From: Nitrospirillum pindoramense
Lineage (GTDB): Bacteria; Pseudomonadota; Alphaproteobacteria; Azospirillales; Azospirillaceae
Length of the DNA: 64,000 bases
NCBI RefSeq assembly: GCF_007827955.1
Contig: NZ_VITR01000013.1
Coordinates: forward strand, 158,633 to 222,632
Direction: 5' to 3'
In this document: one piece after another, positions 50,545 to 61,318 of the stretch
Layout of the letters: each line of letters starts with the position of its first letter
Position numbering within the stretch: the stretch's first letter is position 1
Notes under the pieces: model-generated
Seen by the model: only the letters and a program-made list of their open reading frames with translations
What the model was told of the DNA's origin: nothing
The model's database searches: none
Translations under genes and position numbers: made by a program

Positions 50545-51933
50545 TCAGGGCAGCTTGGCCAGGCCGGTCATCAGTAGGGTGACGTCGCTGCCGTTCAGCT
50601 TCACATGGCCGTCGGGCCGGAAGTCCAGGCTGAAGCGGCGGCCCTGGCCTTCCGGCGCGCCCAAGGATTGCAGGGCGAAGAAGCCCAGCATGGGGCCGTT
50701 GCCCACGCTGTTGGCCGGCAGGTGGTCCAGGCCGTGCATCAGCAGCGACAGGGTGCCGGTCAGGCCGCGCGGGTTGGTGGCGTCGAACACCAGGGCGGCG
50801 CTGCCCATCAGGGCCGCGTCGGGCGCCTGGAAGTCCAGCTTGTCGATGGTCAGGTGGCTGCCCGCCTGGCCCAGGGCGGCCAGGGTGCGTTCCTTGATGG
50901 CGCGGTTGCGGTGCTTGGTGTCGCCGGGCAGGGTGGTCCAGTCCGCCTCCGCCAGGGTGCGCGCCGGCAGGTCGCTGATCTTCAGGTGCAGGTCGCCCTT
51001 CTCGGGGATGGGGTCGGCCTGGCCGGCGGCGGCTGGCTTGACCAGGCCCCGGTGGCTGTAGTCCAGCGACAGCACGCCGTGGTCACCCTCCATATTGTCG
51101 GCGATGACGCTGGCGGTCAGGGTCTTCAGCGAATAGGGCCGGCCCTCGTCATCATGGCTGGCGTAACCGTCCAGGCTGAAGCTGCCCTTCATGCGCGACA
51201 ACACGGCGCCGGCGGGCCCGGGCTCCGTCCCGCCGCCCACGCGCAGCAGGGCGCCCTGGGTCATGTTGAAATCCGTCAGGTCGATGGCCAGCAGGCCGCG
51301 CAGCAGCCGCGTCTCATCGGCACCGTCCGGTGTCTTGGTCTGCAGCTTGTTGACCTCCACCCGCACCGGGCCGCTCCACCGCCCGCGCGCCTCATCCTCG
51401 GGCATGAAGCGCACCGTCAGGGCGTCCATGGCCACGGCGCCGTGGCCGGGGCGGGGGATGAAGCGGATGTCGCCGGCCTTGGCGTCCAGCAGGTCCACCG
51501 TCTGGAAGTCGGGCGTCCAGCGGGCGCGCAGGCTTTGGCTGCCCAGCCGCACTTCGCCGATGCGCATGCCCTGGCCGTCGAACACGCCCATGGGGCTGGG
51601 CAGGGTGCCGGTGGCGTCCCAGTGGCCGTCGGCCGTGGGAGTCACGGCCAGGACCAGCGTGCCCAGGTCCAGCACGCTGTCGTCGCCCAGGTGCAATTGC
51701 GCCCCCGGCAGGCTCAGGCGGTAATGGTCCCCCTCTCGCGCGGCGCTGGCGTGGCCGGTCAGGGTCAGGCGCAGGCTGTCGCTCTTGTGCGGGTTGGCCG
51801 GCTTGGTCAATTGCTGTTCCGCCAGCCGGGCAAGCTTGTCCGCCCCCTCTTGCGTCACCGGGGTGGCCAGGGCGGTGGTGCCCAGAAGCAGGGAGAACAG
51901 CGACAGGGTGGCGATGCGGGCGCGAACGGACAT
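50545..51933 (-). CDS. Exported protein of unknown function (DUF2125/YdgA-like pattern)
   Basis: 462 residues with a signal peptide (ARIATLSLFSLLLGTTALA). The rest is strand-rich with many repeated short amphipathic segments (LRLTLTGHASAAREGDHYRLSL, LDLGTLVLAVTP, GSFSLDGYASHD), like the beta-rich AsmA/DUF945/DUF2125 kind of periplasmic proteins. No catalytic motif seen. Start: ATG at 51931-51933. Probably periplasmic or membrane-associated. It stands alone between convergent pcm and the divergent helicase gene. Family name is tentative. Confidence 0.75.
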   Translation of the reverse strand: MSVRARIATLSLFSLLLGTTALATPVTQEGADKLARLAEQQLTKPANPHKSDSLRLTLTGHASAAREGDHYRLSLPGAQLHLGDDSVLDLGTLVLAVTPTADGHWDATGTLPSPMGVFDGQGMRIGEVRLGSQSLRARWTPDFQTVDLLDAKAGDIRFIPRPGHGAVAMDALTVRFMPEDEARGRWSGPVRVEVNKLQTKTPDGADETRLLRGLLAIDLTDFNMTQGALLRVGGGTEPGPAGAVLSRMKGSFSLDGYASHDDEGRPYSLKTLTASVIADNMEGDHGVLSLDYSHRGLVKPAAAGQADPIPEKGDLHLKISDLPARTLAEADWTTLPGDTKHRNRAIKERTLAALGQAGSHLTIDKLDFQAPDAALMGSAALVFDATNPRGLTGTLSLLMHGLDHLPANSVGNGPMLGFFALQSLGAPEGQGRRFSLDFRPDGHVKLNGSDVTLLMTGLAKLP

Positions 51934-52226
51934 GAACGGGTTCCCAAGGGGCCTGGATGGTGCGAGGTGATACGCTGGGCCGGGCGGAATCAAGCGGCGT
52001 GCCTGTTCGGCCGTCGCCCTGTATAAGGCGTCACCCAATATAAGGATGGCCCCGCATTATGTCCGCATTGCGGGGGGACTTTTTCCAGGGCCACTTTTCC
52101 CTGGGCCACTTGGCCGCATGGGGAGAAGGGCCAGCCCGGAACACCCACCCTCCATCAGCGTTCAAGAAGCGCCGGATCCGTGGGACCGACTTGTATTCAG
52201 GCGCCGCCGCCCCAACACTGAGTGCC

Positions 52227-54863
52227 ATGAACGATCCGTCGCGCCCTTCCCTCCTTTCCCCCCTGCCGGTTCAGAGGCGGGCCGCCGACAGCGTGGGGGC
52301 GTTGCCGGGGGGCCGGGTGGTGGCGGTGCTGGGGCCCACCAACACCGGCAAGACCTACCTGGCCATGGAACGCATGCTGGCGCACGCCAGCGGCATGATG
52401 GGCTTTCCCCTGCGCCTGCTGGCGCGGGAAAACTACGACAAGGTGGTCAAGGCCAAGGGGGCGGGCCAGGTGGCCTTGGTGACGGGGGAGGAGAAGATCA
52501 TTCCCCCCGGCGCCCGCTATTGGATCTGCACTGTCGAATCCATGCCGCTGGACCATGTGGCGCAGTTCCTGGCGGTGGACGAGATCCAACTGGCCGCCGA
52601 TCCGGAGCGCGGGCACATCTTCACCGACCGCCTGTTGCACGCCCGCGGGACGGAAGAGACGATGTTCCTGGGCTCCGACACCATCAAGCCGCTGCTGCAA
52701 AAGCTGATCCCCAAGGCGGAGTTCGTGTCCCGGCCCCGCTTCTCCAGCCTGACTTACAGCGGGCACAAGAAGCTGACCAAGCTGCCGCCCCGCGCCGCCG
52801 TGGTCGCGTTCTCCGCCGCCGATGTCTATGGCCTGGCGGAGCTGCTGCGCCGGACGCGGGGCGGTACGGCGGTGGTGCTGGGCGCGCTCAGCCCCCGCAC
52901 CCGTAACGCCCAGGTGCAGCTCTACCAGGAAGGGGCGGTGGACTACCTGGTGGCGACCGACGCCATCGGCATGGGCCTGAACATGGACGTCGACCATGTG
53001 GCCTTCGCCCGCCTGTCCAAGTTCGATGGCCAACAGCCGCGCCGCCTGCGGGCGCCGGAGGTGGCGCAGATCGCCGGCCGCGCCGGCCGACACCTGACCG
53101 ATGGCACCTTCGGCACCACGGATGAGGCGCCGCCGCTGGATCCCGAGTTGATCGACGCGGTGGAGAACCACACGTTCGAGACGTTGAAGACCCTGATGTG
53201 GCGCAACGTCGACCTGGATTTCCGCAGCCCCCAGGCCCTCCTGCGCGCGCTGGAGGAACGGCCGCCGTCCCCCGTGCTGATCCGCGCGCGCGAGGCGGAC
53301 GACCATCTGGCCCTGCAGGCGTTGTCGCAGGATGCCGACCTCATGCGTCTGGCCAACAACCCATCGGCCGTGCGGCTGTTGTGGGAGGTCTGCCAGATCC
53401 CGGACTTCCGCAAGGTGCTGTCCGACGCTCACACCCGCCTCCTGTCCCAGATCTTCAAATATCTGCGCGACGGCCCGGCCGGCACCTTGCCGCTGGACTG
53501 GGTGGCGGCCCAGGTCGCCCGCCTGGACCGGGGGGAGGGCGACATCGACACCCTGGTGTCGCGCATCGCCCATATCCGCACCTGGACCTACATCTCCCAC
53601 CGTCCCGGTTGGCTGGACGACGCCGTCCATTGGCAGGAGCGCACCCGCGCCATCGAGGACCGGCTGTCCGACGCCCTGCATGAGCGCCTGACCCAGCGCT
53701 TCGTCGATAAGCGCTCCGCCGGCCTGGTGAAGCGCCTGGCCGACGGGCGGGACCTGATGGGGGCGGTGGATCGCGATGGCCGGGTGCTGGTGGAAGGGCA
53801 CGCGGTGGGCCGCCTGCACGGCGTGGCCTTCCAGTTGGATGCCGACGTGCCGGCGGCGGACGCCAAGGCTATCACCACCGCCGCCCGCCGCGCCCTGGGC
53901 GACGTCATCAATCAGCGGGTGCGGGCGCTGGAGACGGCACCCGATGCCGCCATCACCTTGGACGGCGGGGGGGAACTCAGCTGGGACGGCGCCGTCATCG
54001 GCGTGCTGACGCCGGGCCCCACGCCGCTGGCCCCTCTGGTGCGCCTGGTGGGGGATGATTTCCTGCAGACCGGCCAGCGTGAGCCGGTGCGGCTGCGCCT
54101 GGCCCATTGGGTGGAGGCGCATATCGCCCGCATCCTGGCGCCGCTGACGGCGCTGGCCGCCGCCGCTCTCGGCAAGGAGGGGCAGCGCAAGGAGGGGCAG
54201 GGGACAGAATTGTCCGGCGCCGGCCGGGGCATCGCTTTCCAGGTGGCGGAGGCGCTGGGCGGCCTGCCGCGCGCCGCGCTGGAGCCGTTGATCGCCTCCC
54301 TGACCAAGGAAGACCGGCGGCGTCTGGCCGCCCTGGGCTTGCGCCTCGGCTTCAGCCAGGTGTTCCTGGCGGCGCTGACGCGGCCGGCGGCGGTGGCCTT
54401 GCGCGGCCTGCTGTGGTCGGTGGCGCGGGGCATGCCGGTGGCCGTGCCGGCGCCCGGCCGTGTGACGTTGCCGGTGGGTGATCTGCCGCCGGACTTCCTA
54501 GCCGCCATCGGCTACATCCCCTTGGGCGCCCGGGCCATTCGGGTGGACATGGTGGATCGGTTGGAGAAGTCGTTGGCCGACCGGGCGAAGGCCGGGCCGC
54601 TGACGGTGGTGGACGATCTGGTGCTCAGTCTGGGCGTGCCCCGGGCGGAGGTGCCGTCCCTCATGTCCGCGCTGGGGTATCGTCTGGGCCAGCCCAAGGC
54701 GGAGGGGGAGCCGGCCCCCTGGCTGCGCCGCCGGCCCAAGACCACCCGCGTGCCAGCTCCTGCCAAGGCGGTGCGTGGCAAGGCGGGTGCCGCGCCGGCC
54801 CAGCCGGTGCCGGCCAGCGACAACCCTTTCAGCATCCTGCGAACGTTGGTGGAGGCGCCCTGA
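52227..54863 (+). CDS. SUV3-like ATP-dependent RNA helicase
   Basis: 878 residues. Walker A variant GPTNTGKTYLAMERM near 37-44, motif II VDEIQ near 117, motif III GSDTIKP, and C-terminal motifs ATDAIGMGLNMDVD and QIAGRAGRH are all characteristic of SUV3, the helicase of the mitochondrial degradosome. Alphaproteobacteria have direct homologues. After the helicase core there are long helical regions and a Lys/Ala/Pro-rich tail. Start: ATG at 52227; the frame is open 56 codons upstream (to 52059), but that part contains no conserved motif. Hsp15 follows 12 bases after the stop. Likely acts in RNA decay. Confidence 0.88.
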   Translation: MNDPSRPSLLSPLPVQRRAADSVGALPGGRVVAVLGPTNTGKTYLAMERMLAHASGMMGFPLRLLARENYDKVVKAKGAGQVALVTGEEKIIPPGARYWICTVESMPLDHVAQFLAVDEIQLAADPERGHIFTDRLLHARGTEETMFLGSDTIKPLLQKLIPKAEFVSRPRFSSLTYSGHKKLTKLPPRAAVVAFSAADVYGLAELLRRTRGGTAVVLGALSPRTRNAQVQLYQEGAVDYLVATDAIGMGLNMDVDHVAFARLSKFDGQQPRRLRAPEVAQIAGRAGRHLTDGTFGTTDEAPPLDPELIDAVENHTFETLKTLMWRNVDLDFRSPQALLRALEERPPSPVLIRAREADDHLALQALSQDADLMRLANNPSAVRLLWEVCQIPDFRKVLSDAHTRLLSQIFKYLRDGPAGTLPLDWVAAQVARLDRGEGDIDTLVSRIAHIRTWTYISHRPGWLDDAVHWQERTRAIEDRLSDALHERLTQRFVDKRSAGLVKRLADGRDLMGAVDRDGRVLVEGHAVGRLHGVAFQLDADVPAADAKAITTAARRALGDVINQRVRALETAPDAAITLDGGGELSWDGAVIGVLTPGPTPLAPLVRLVGDDFLQTGQREPVRLRLAHWVEAHIARILAPLTALAAAALGKEGQRKEGQGTELSGAGRGIAFQVAEALGGLPRAALEPLIASLTKEDRRRLAALGLRLGFSQVFLAALTRPAAVALRGLLWSVARGMPVAVPAPGRVTLPVGDLPPDFLAAIGYIPLGARAIRVDMVDRLEKSLADRAKAGPLTVVDDLVLSLGVPRAEVPSLMSALGYRLGQPKAEGEPAPWLRRRPKTTRVPAPAKAVRGKAGAAPAQPVPASDNPFSILRTLVEAP

Positions 54864-54875
54864 TGGCGGCGGGTG

Positions 54876-55232
54876 ATGTCTAAGGTGAACGGCAAGGGTG
54901 ACAGCGGCGGGGAGGATGAGGACGCCGCCGATCTGGCCCAGGGACGGCTGCGGCTGGACAAATGGCTATGGTATGCCCGCTTCCTGAAGTCCCGCAGCCT
55001 GGCGGCCAAGCTCTGCGGATCCGGCGCCATCCGCTGCGGCGGCGCCACCATCACCAAGGCGCACCACACCGTGCGGCCGGGCGACGTGCTGACCTTCCCC
55101 TTGGGCAACCATATCCGCGTCATCAAGGTGCTGGCCTTGGGGACCCGCCGGGGGCCGGCGCCGGAGGCCCAGGCCCTGTATGAGGATTTGTCCCCGCCCA
55201 CGCCGGAGTCCCGCCTGCCCAGGGCGCCATAG
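54876..55232 (+). CDS. S4-domain RNA-binding protein, Hsp15 type
   Basis: 118 residues. An acidic leader is followed by the S4 domain (RLRLDKWLWYARFLKSRSLA, then GAIRCGGATI and VRPGDVLTF). Hsp15 binds 50S subunits that carry a stranded nascent chain and helps rescue them. ATG at 54876 (a GTG directly before it is possible). It starts 12 bases after the helicase stop, so the two RNA-acting genes are likely cotranscribed. In many relatives ferredoxin and CarD genes follow at this place; here an M48 protease does. Confidence 0.9.
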   Translation: MSKVNGKGDSGGEDEDAADLAQGRLRLDKWLWYARFLKSRSLAAKLCGSGAIRCGGATITKAHHTVRPGDVLTFPLGNHIRVIKVLALGTRRGPAPEAQALYEDLSPPTPESRLPRAP

Positions 55233-55360
55233 GTTTCCGACCGCCCAGGCACCGCGGATTTTGGGTGAAGCGGTTCTATCCGGCCCTGGTCCACCGGCCT
55301 ACACTGCCGGCCAATGAGCGCCGCCCAGGGGGGCTTGGGCGCGAAATTCGGGGTTGGCTT

Positions 55361-56692
55361 ATGACAGGTTGGGTAAACAACAGGGGTGTGGTGACGGCGG
55401 CCTTGGCCGTGGGCTTTGCCGGTGCGGTGCTGGGCACCTGCCTGGCGCCCGATATGGCGCACGCCGCCGCCGCGTTCGATCCGGCGGCGGCGGCCCAGGC
55501 CTACATGGATACCGTCCCGGCGGATGTGCGGGCCAAGTCGGACGCGTATTTCGAGGGCGGCTATTGGCTGCAGCTGTGGCGCTTCCTGGTGTCGCTGGCG
55601 GTGGCGGCGGTGTTCCTGGCCGGTGGCCTGGCGCGGCGGCTGCGCGACCGGCTGGCCGGTCTTGGACGCTTCGCCACGCCGGTGTTCTTCATCGCCTACA
55701 CCGTCATCGACTACGCCCTCAGCCTGCCCTACGTCGCCTATTCCGACTGGTATCGGGAGCGGCAGTACGGCCTGATGAACCAGACCTTCGGCGGCTGGCT
55801 CGGCGACCAGATGATCCAGCTCGCCATTTCCAGCCTGAGCGGCGCCCTGGTCATCTGGGTGCTCTACGCCATCGTCCGCCGCCTGGGCCGCAGCTGGTGG
55901 GTATGGGCCAGCGCCTTCGGCGTGGTGGTGGTGGCCCTCATGGTCGTGGTGACGCCGGTCTTCGTGGCGCCGCTGTTCAACAAATACGAACCGATGAAGC
56001 CCGGTCCGGTGCGCGAGGCCCTGTTGTCCATGGCCCGCTCAAACGAGGTGCCGGCCACCGACGTCTATGAGTTCAACGCCTCCCGCCAGTCCAACAAGAT
56101 CAGCGCCAATGTCAGCGGCCTGTTCGGCACCACCCGCATCTCCCTGACCGACACCCTGCTGCAGCGCTGCACCCCGGCGGAGATCAAGGCGGTGATGGGG
56201 CATGAGATGGGGCATTACGTCCTGAACCATGTCTTTGTCATCCTGCTCTATCTCTCCATCCTGGTGTGCTTCGGCTATCTGTTCGTGGACCGGGTCTTTG
56301 GCCGGCTGACGCGCGGTGGGCGCTGGGGCATCACCGGCCTGGGCGACGTGGCTGGCCTGCCCTTGGTCGTCATCCTGTTCACCGCCTATTTCTTCGTGCT
56401 GACGCCCGTGCTCAACACCATCATCCGCACGCAGGAGGCGGAGGCCGACGCCTTCGGCCTGAACCTGGCGCGCGAGCCGGACGGCTTCGCCACCGTGGCG
56501 CTGAAGCTGGCGGAATACCGCAAGCTGGCCCCCGGCCCGTGGGAGGAGATCCTGTTCTACGACCACCCGTCGGGCTACAACCGCGTCCTGCGCGCCATGC
56601 GCTGGAAGGCGGAGAACCTGCCGGCGGCGCCGGCTGAGGCCGCACCCACCGAACACGCGCCCGCTCAGGCCCCGGCGGAGCCAAAGCCGTGA
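55361..56692 (+). CDS. M48 family membrane metalloprotease (Ste24/CAAX protease type)
   Basis: 443 residues. Signal-like N-terminus, several membrane helices, zinc motif HEMGHYVLNH near 280 and the third ligand in EAEADAFGLNL near 361. SDWYRERQYGLMNQTFGGWL and FNKYEPM are marks of the Ste24 (M48A) group. Bacterial members cut misfolded or damaged membrane and outer-membrane proteins. Start: ATG at 55361 with GGGG about seven bases upstream. The stop overlaps the next start by four bases (GTGA), so it is coupled to the YjbR-like gene. Pro/Ala/Glu-rich C-terminal tail. Confidence 0.92.
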   Translation: MTGWVNNRGVVTAALAVGFAGAVLGTCLAPDMAHAAAAFDPAAAAQAYMDTVPADVRAKSDAYFEGGYWLQLWRFLVSLAVAAVFLAGGLARRLRDRLAGLGRFATPVFFIAYTVIDYALSLPYVAYSDWYRERQYGLMNQTFGGWLGDQMIQLAISSLSGALVIWVLYAIVRRLGRSWWVWASAFGVVVVALMVVVTPVFVAPLFNKYEPMKPGPVREALLSMARSNEVPATDVYEFNASRQSNKISANVSGLFGTTRISLTDTLLQRCTPAEIKAVMGHEMGHYVLNHVFVILLYLSILVCFGYLFVDRVFGRLTRGGRWGITGLGDVAGLPLVVILFTAYFFVLTPVLNTIIRTQEAEADAFGLNLAREPDGFATVALKLAEYRKLAPGPWEEILFYDHPSGYNRVLRAMRWKAENLPAAPAEAAPTEHAPAQAPAEPKP

Positions 56693-57054
56693 CCGACGCG
56701 CCCTCGCCCCCCGTTTCCCCCTTGGCCGAGCTGCTGGCCCACGCCCTCTCCTATCCCGAGGCGTGGGAGGATCATCCCTGGGGGGAGACGGTGGTGAAGG
56801 TGCGCCGGAAGATTTTTGTCTTCCTGGGGCGGGATAGGGAGGCGGGCTGCCATGTCACGGTAAAGCTGCCCCGCTCCGCCCCTTTCGCGCTGGATATGGC
56901 CAACTGCGCGCCCACCGGCTACGGCCTGGGGCGCGCGGGTTGGATCACCGCCACATTCGGCGTGGGCGACGACGTGCCGCTGGATCTGCTGCGGGCCTGG
57001 ATCAAGGAGAGCTACCAAGCCGTGGCGCCCAAGACGCTGGTGGCCCGGCTTTAG
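56689..57054 (+). CDS. MmcQ/YjbR family protein
   Basis: 121 residues starting with GTG inside the stop of the protease gene. It has the YjbR pattern: EDHPWGETVVKVRRKIFVFLG, the strand region VTVKLPRSAPF, and GLGRAGWITATF, DLLRAWIKESYQAVAPKTL at the end. YjbR-like proteins have a CyaY-like fold and have been called DNA-binding, but the function is not well known. Coupling to the M48 protease gene is probably only operonic. Confidence 0.88.
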   Translation: MTDAPSPPVSPLAELLAHALSYPEAWEDHPWGETVVKVRRKIFVFLGRDREAGCHVTVKLPRSAPFALDMANCAPTGYGLGRAGWITATFGVGDDVPLDLLRAWIKESYQAVAPKTLVARL

Positions 57055-57066
57055 TCGATCCCAGCT

Positions 57067-57831
57067 TTAGTCGATCACCGTCACGGTGTCGCCCGGCCGC
57101 ACCGTCCCGCCCTCGATCACGCGGGCGTAGACGCCGCAATTGACGTGGCCGTAGCCGTTCATCAGGGACTTCAGCACGGGCATGTCACGCTCTCCCGTCA
57201 CCGGGTTCACCTCGGTTGCGGCGCAGCGGCGGATGTTTTTGAAGACCTCAAGCAGGGTTTCACCCATGCGCAGGCGCTTGCCCACCCACTGCGCCTCCGC
57301 CCAGGGGGCGAGGTCGGCCAGCAGCAGGTTGCCCCGAAACCGGCGCGGGTCCACCGGCGCCTGGGTCACCCGTTCCAGATCCTTGCAGCTAGCCAGGTTG
57401 ATCAGCGACACGGCCTTTTCCTCGATGTCGCTGAACATATGGCCCGCCGCCTCGATGATCTTGTAGGGCGGCGGCACCGCCGCGTCCCTCATGTAGGCGG
57501 CCAGGAACTGTTCGATCAGCAGGCGGCCGGTGGGGGTGTCGATGCGGCCGCGGGCCACCGGCTTGCCGTTGCGCGCCAGCACCAGCATGCAGCTGTCGGC
57601 GTCATAGCGCGCGTCGAGGGTGGCCAGCCGCTCGTCCCGCATCAGGGCCAGGAAGTTGCTCTTGGGCCGCCAGGCGGGGGCCAGCACGTCGAAGGTGGTG
57701 GCGCCGTGGGTGATGGCGAACCGGCGGTCCTGCGGCAGCCCCTGGCCAGGGGTCAGCGTCACCGCCGGCAAGGTCTGGGCGGATAACCCCTTGACAGGGA
57801 AATAGTGCAGAATGGAAACGGTCGTCATCAT
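57067..57831 (-). CDS. MOSC domain protein
   Basis: 254 residues: an N-terminal MOSC_N barrel (HYFPVKGLSAQTLPAV, LPQDRRFAI) and a C-terminal MOSC domain with the conserved cysteine in NIRRCAATEVNPVTGERD. The MOSC superfamily handles molybdenum-cofactor sulfur or reduces N-hydroxylated compounds (YcbX/mARC type). The ending GGTVRPGDTVTV is typical. ATG at 57829-57831, or the next ATG at 57828. Divergent from clpB and convergent with the YjbR-like gene. Confidence 0.9.
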   Translation of the reverse strand: MMTTVSILHYFPVKGLSAQTLPAVTLTPGQGLPQDRRFAITHGATTFDVLAPAWRPKSNFLALMRDERLATLDARYDADSCMLVLARNGKPVARGRIDTPTGRLLIEQFLAAYMRDAAVPPPYKIIEAAGHMFSDIEEKAVSLINLASCKDLERVTQAPVDPRRFRGNLLLADLAPWAEAQWVGKRLRMGETLLEVFKNIRRCAATEVNPVTGERDMPVLKSLMNGYGHVNCGVYARVIEGGTVRPGDTVTVID

Positions 57832-57924
57832 GGGCCCACTTTAAGGGGGGCCCCCCGCCCCTTGTCAACGCAAGGGGCAAGACGGAATGACGACAATTAG
57901 ATGTAGGAACAGGGCCTGAACAAC

Positions 57925-57953
57925 CTTGCGGCCGCCAACCGCAAGCCCCATAT
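57925..57953 (+). promoter_or_regulatory. RpoH (sigma-32 type) heat-shock promoter of clpB
   Basis: CTTGCGG (57925-57931) and CCCCATAT (57946-57953) with a 14-base spacer fit the sigma-32 consensus very well. An inverted repeat (CTTGCGG with CCGCAAG) overlaps the -35 part. The start codon is about 95 bases downstream. The htpG promoter has the same spacing and almost the same hexamers. Confidence 0.92.
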
Positions 57954-58047
57954 CGCAGGTGCATCCTTCGGATCGCACAATTGTCGTGGATCATGGCTGG
58001 AACGGGCTGCCTGGCGGACGCTCTGGCCGACATCGGGAGCTATCGAG

Positions 58048-60693
<2,646 letters not shown>

Positions 60694-60705
60694 TACTCCA
60701 ATGAT

Positions 60706-60737
60706 AAGGGCTGGCTCCTGCGGGGTCAGCCCTTTTT
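60706..60737 (+). terminator. Intrinsic terminator of clpB
   Basis: AAGGGCTG (60706-60713) pairs with CAGCCCTT (60727-60734) and is followed by a T run to 60737. It lies 12 bases after the clpB stop. Confidence 0.92.
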
Positions 60738-60798
60738 GATACCGCACCCAGGGCAAGGGCCATTGGGGATGGCTGCCTTAATAAACCTACGATCGGCG

Positions 60799-61113
60799 CT
60801 AGAATTCCAAAATGGTAGCTATGCACATTCCATTTTGGAGATTGTAATCAATGCGCGATAGGGGGGAATTGGTTGTTTTCGCGGTAAGAGCCATAGAATA
60901 AACGGATCTTCCGGCATCGGTGGTGATGTCGATATAAATGAGGCCCCAGGAACAAGATAATGATGGTGCTGTCGTGAAGGACATGTAGGCCCAGCCGTTG
61001 CTCTGTGCCCCTACATGAGCAATTATTTTATTGTTCTCGGTTGTAACAGCAAGAGCGTTTGCTGAGAGCATGGTGAACAAGAAGACAAGCGCAATCTTTA
61101 TTGTCGACCTCAT
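60799..61113 (-). CDS. AT-rich small secreted orphan protein
   Basis: 104 residues with a clear signal peptide (STIKIALVFLFTMLSANALA). The mature part of ~80 residues begins VTTENNKIIAHVG and has two cysteines (LSCSWG and NGMCIATILEF) that could pair. The pattern of strands, an alanine-containing helix (VYSMALTAKTTNSP) and a last Cys strand recalls small OB-fold-like secreted proteins, but I cannot name the family. Start: ATG at 61111-61113 with AAAAGG upstream. GC content of the locus (~43 percent in the line counted) is far below its neighbours, suggesting transfer. Confidence 0.72.
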   Translation of the reverse strand: MRSTIKIALVFLFTMLSANALAVTTENNKIIAHVGAQSNGWAYMSFTTAPSLSCSWGLIYIDITTDAGRSVYSMALTAKTTNSPLSRIDYNLQNGMCIATILEF

Positions 61114-61318
61114 GGCACAGCCTTTTGTTCTTGTGGAATTCCCAATGACGCAAGCCAATCTTGTCAGACGGCCCCAAAGTGGCAATTTGCCCGGTATAGT
61201 CATCGCCCCGCCGGCGGATGTTTCAGGCAACTGACGATCTCGCCCTCAAGTGCCCAGCCGCTGAAACTAGCCTTTCCGCCAAGTTCAGTCTTACAAGTTC
61301 AGTCTTGGGGCTCTGCAC

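Noticed and set aside
52059..52226. 56-codon upstream extension of the SUV3-like helicase
   Set aside because: No recognisable conserved residues; contains a short repeated GGGCCACTT segment and no clear ribosome binding site. ATG 52227 fits the family better.
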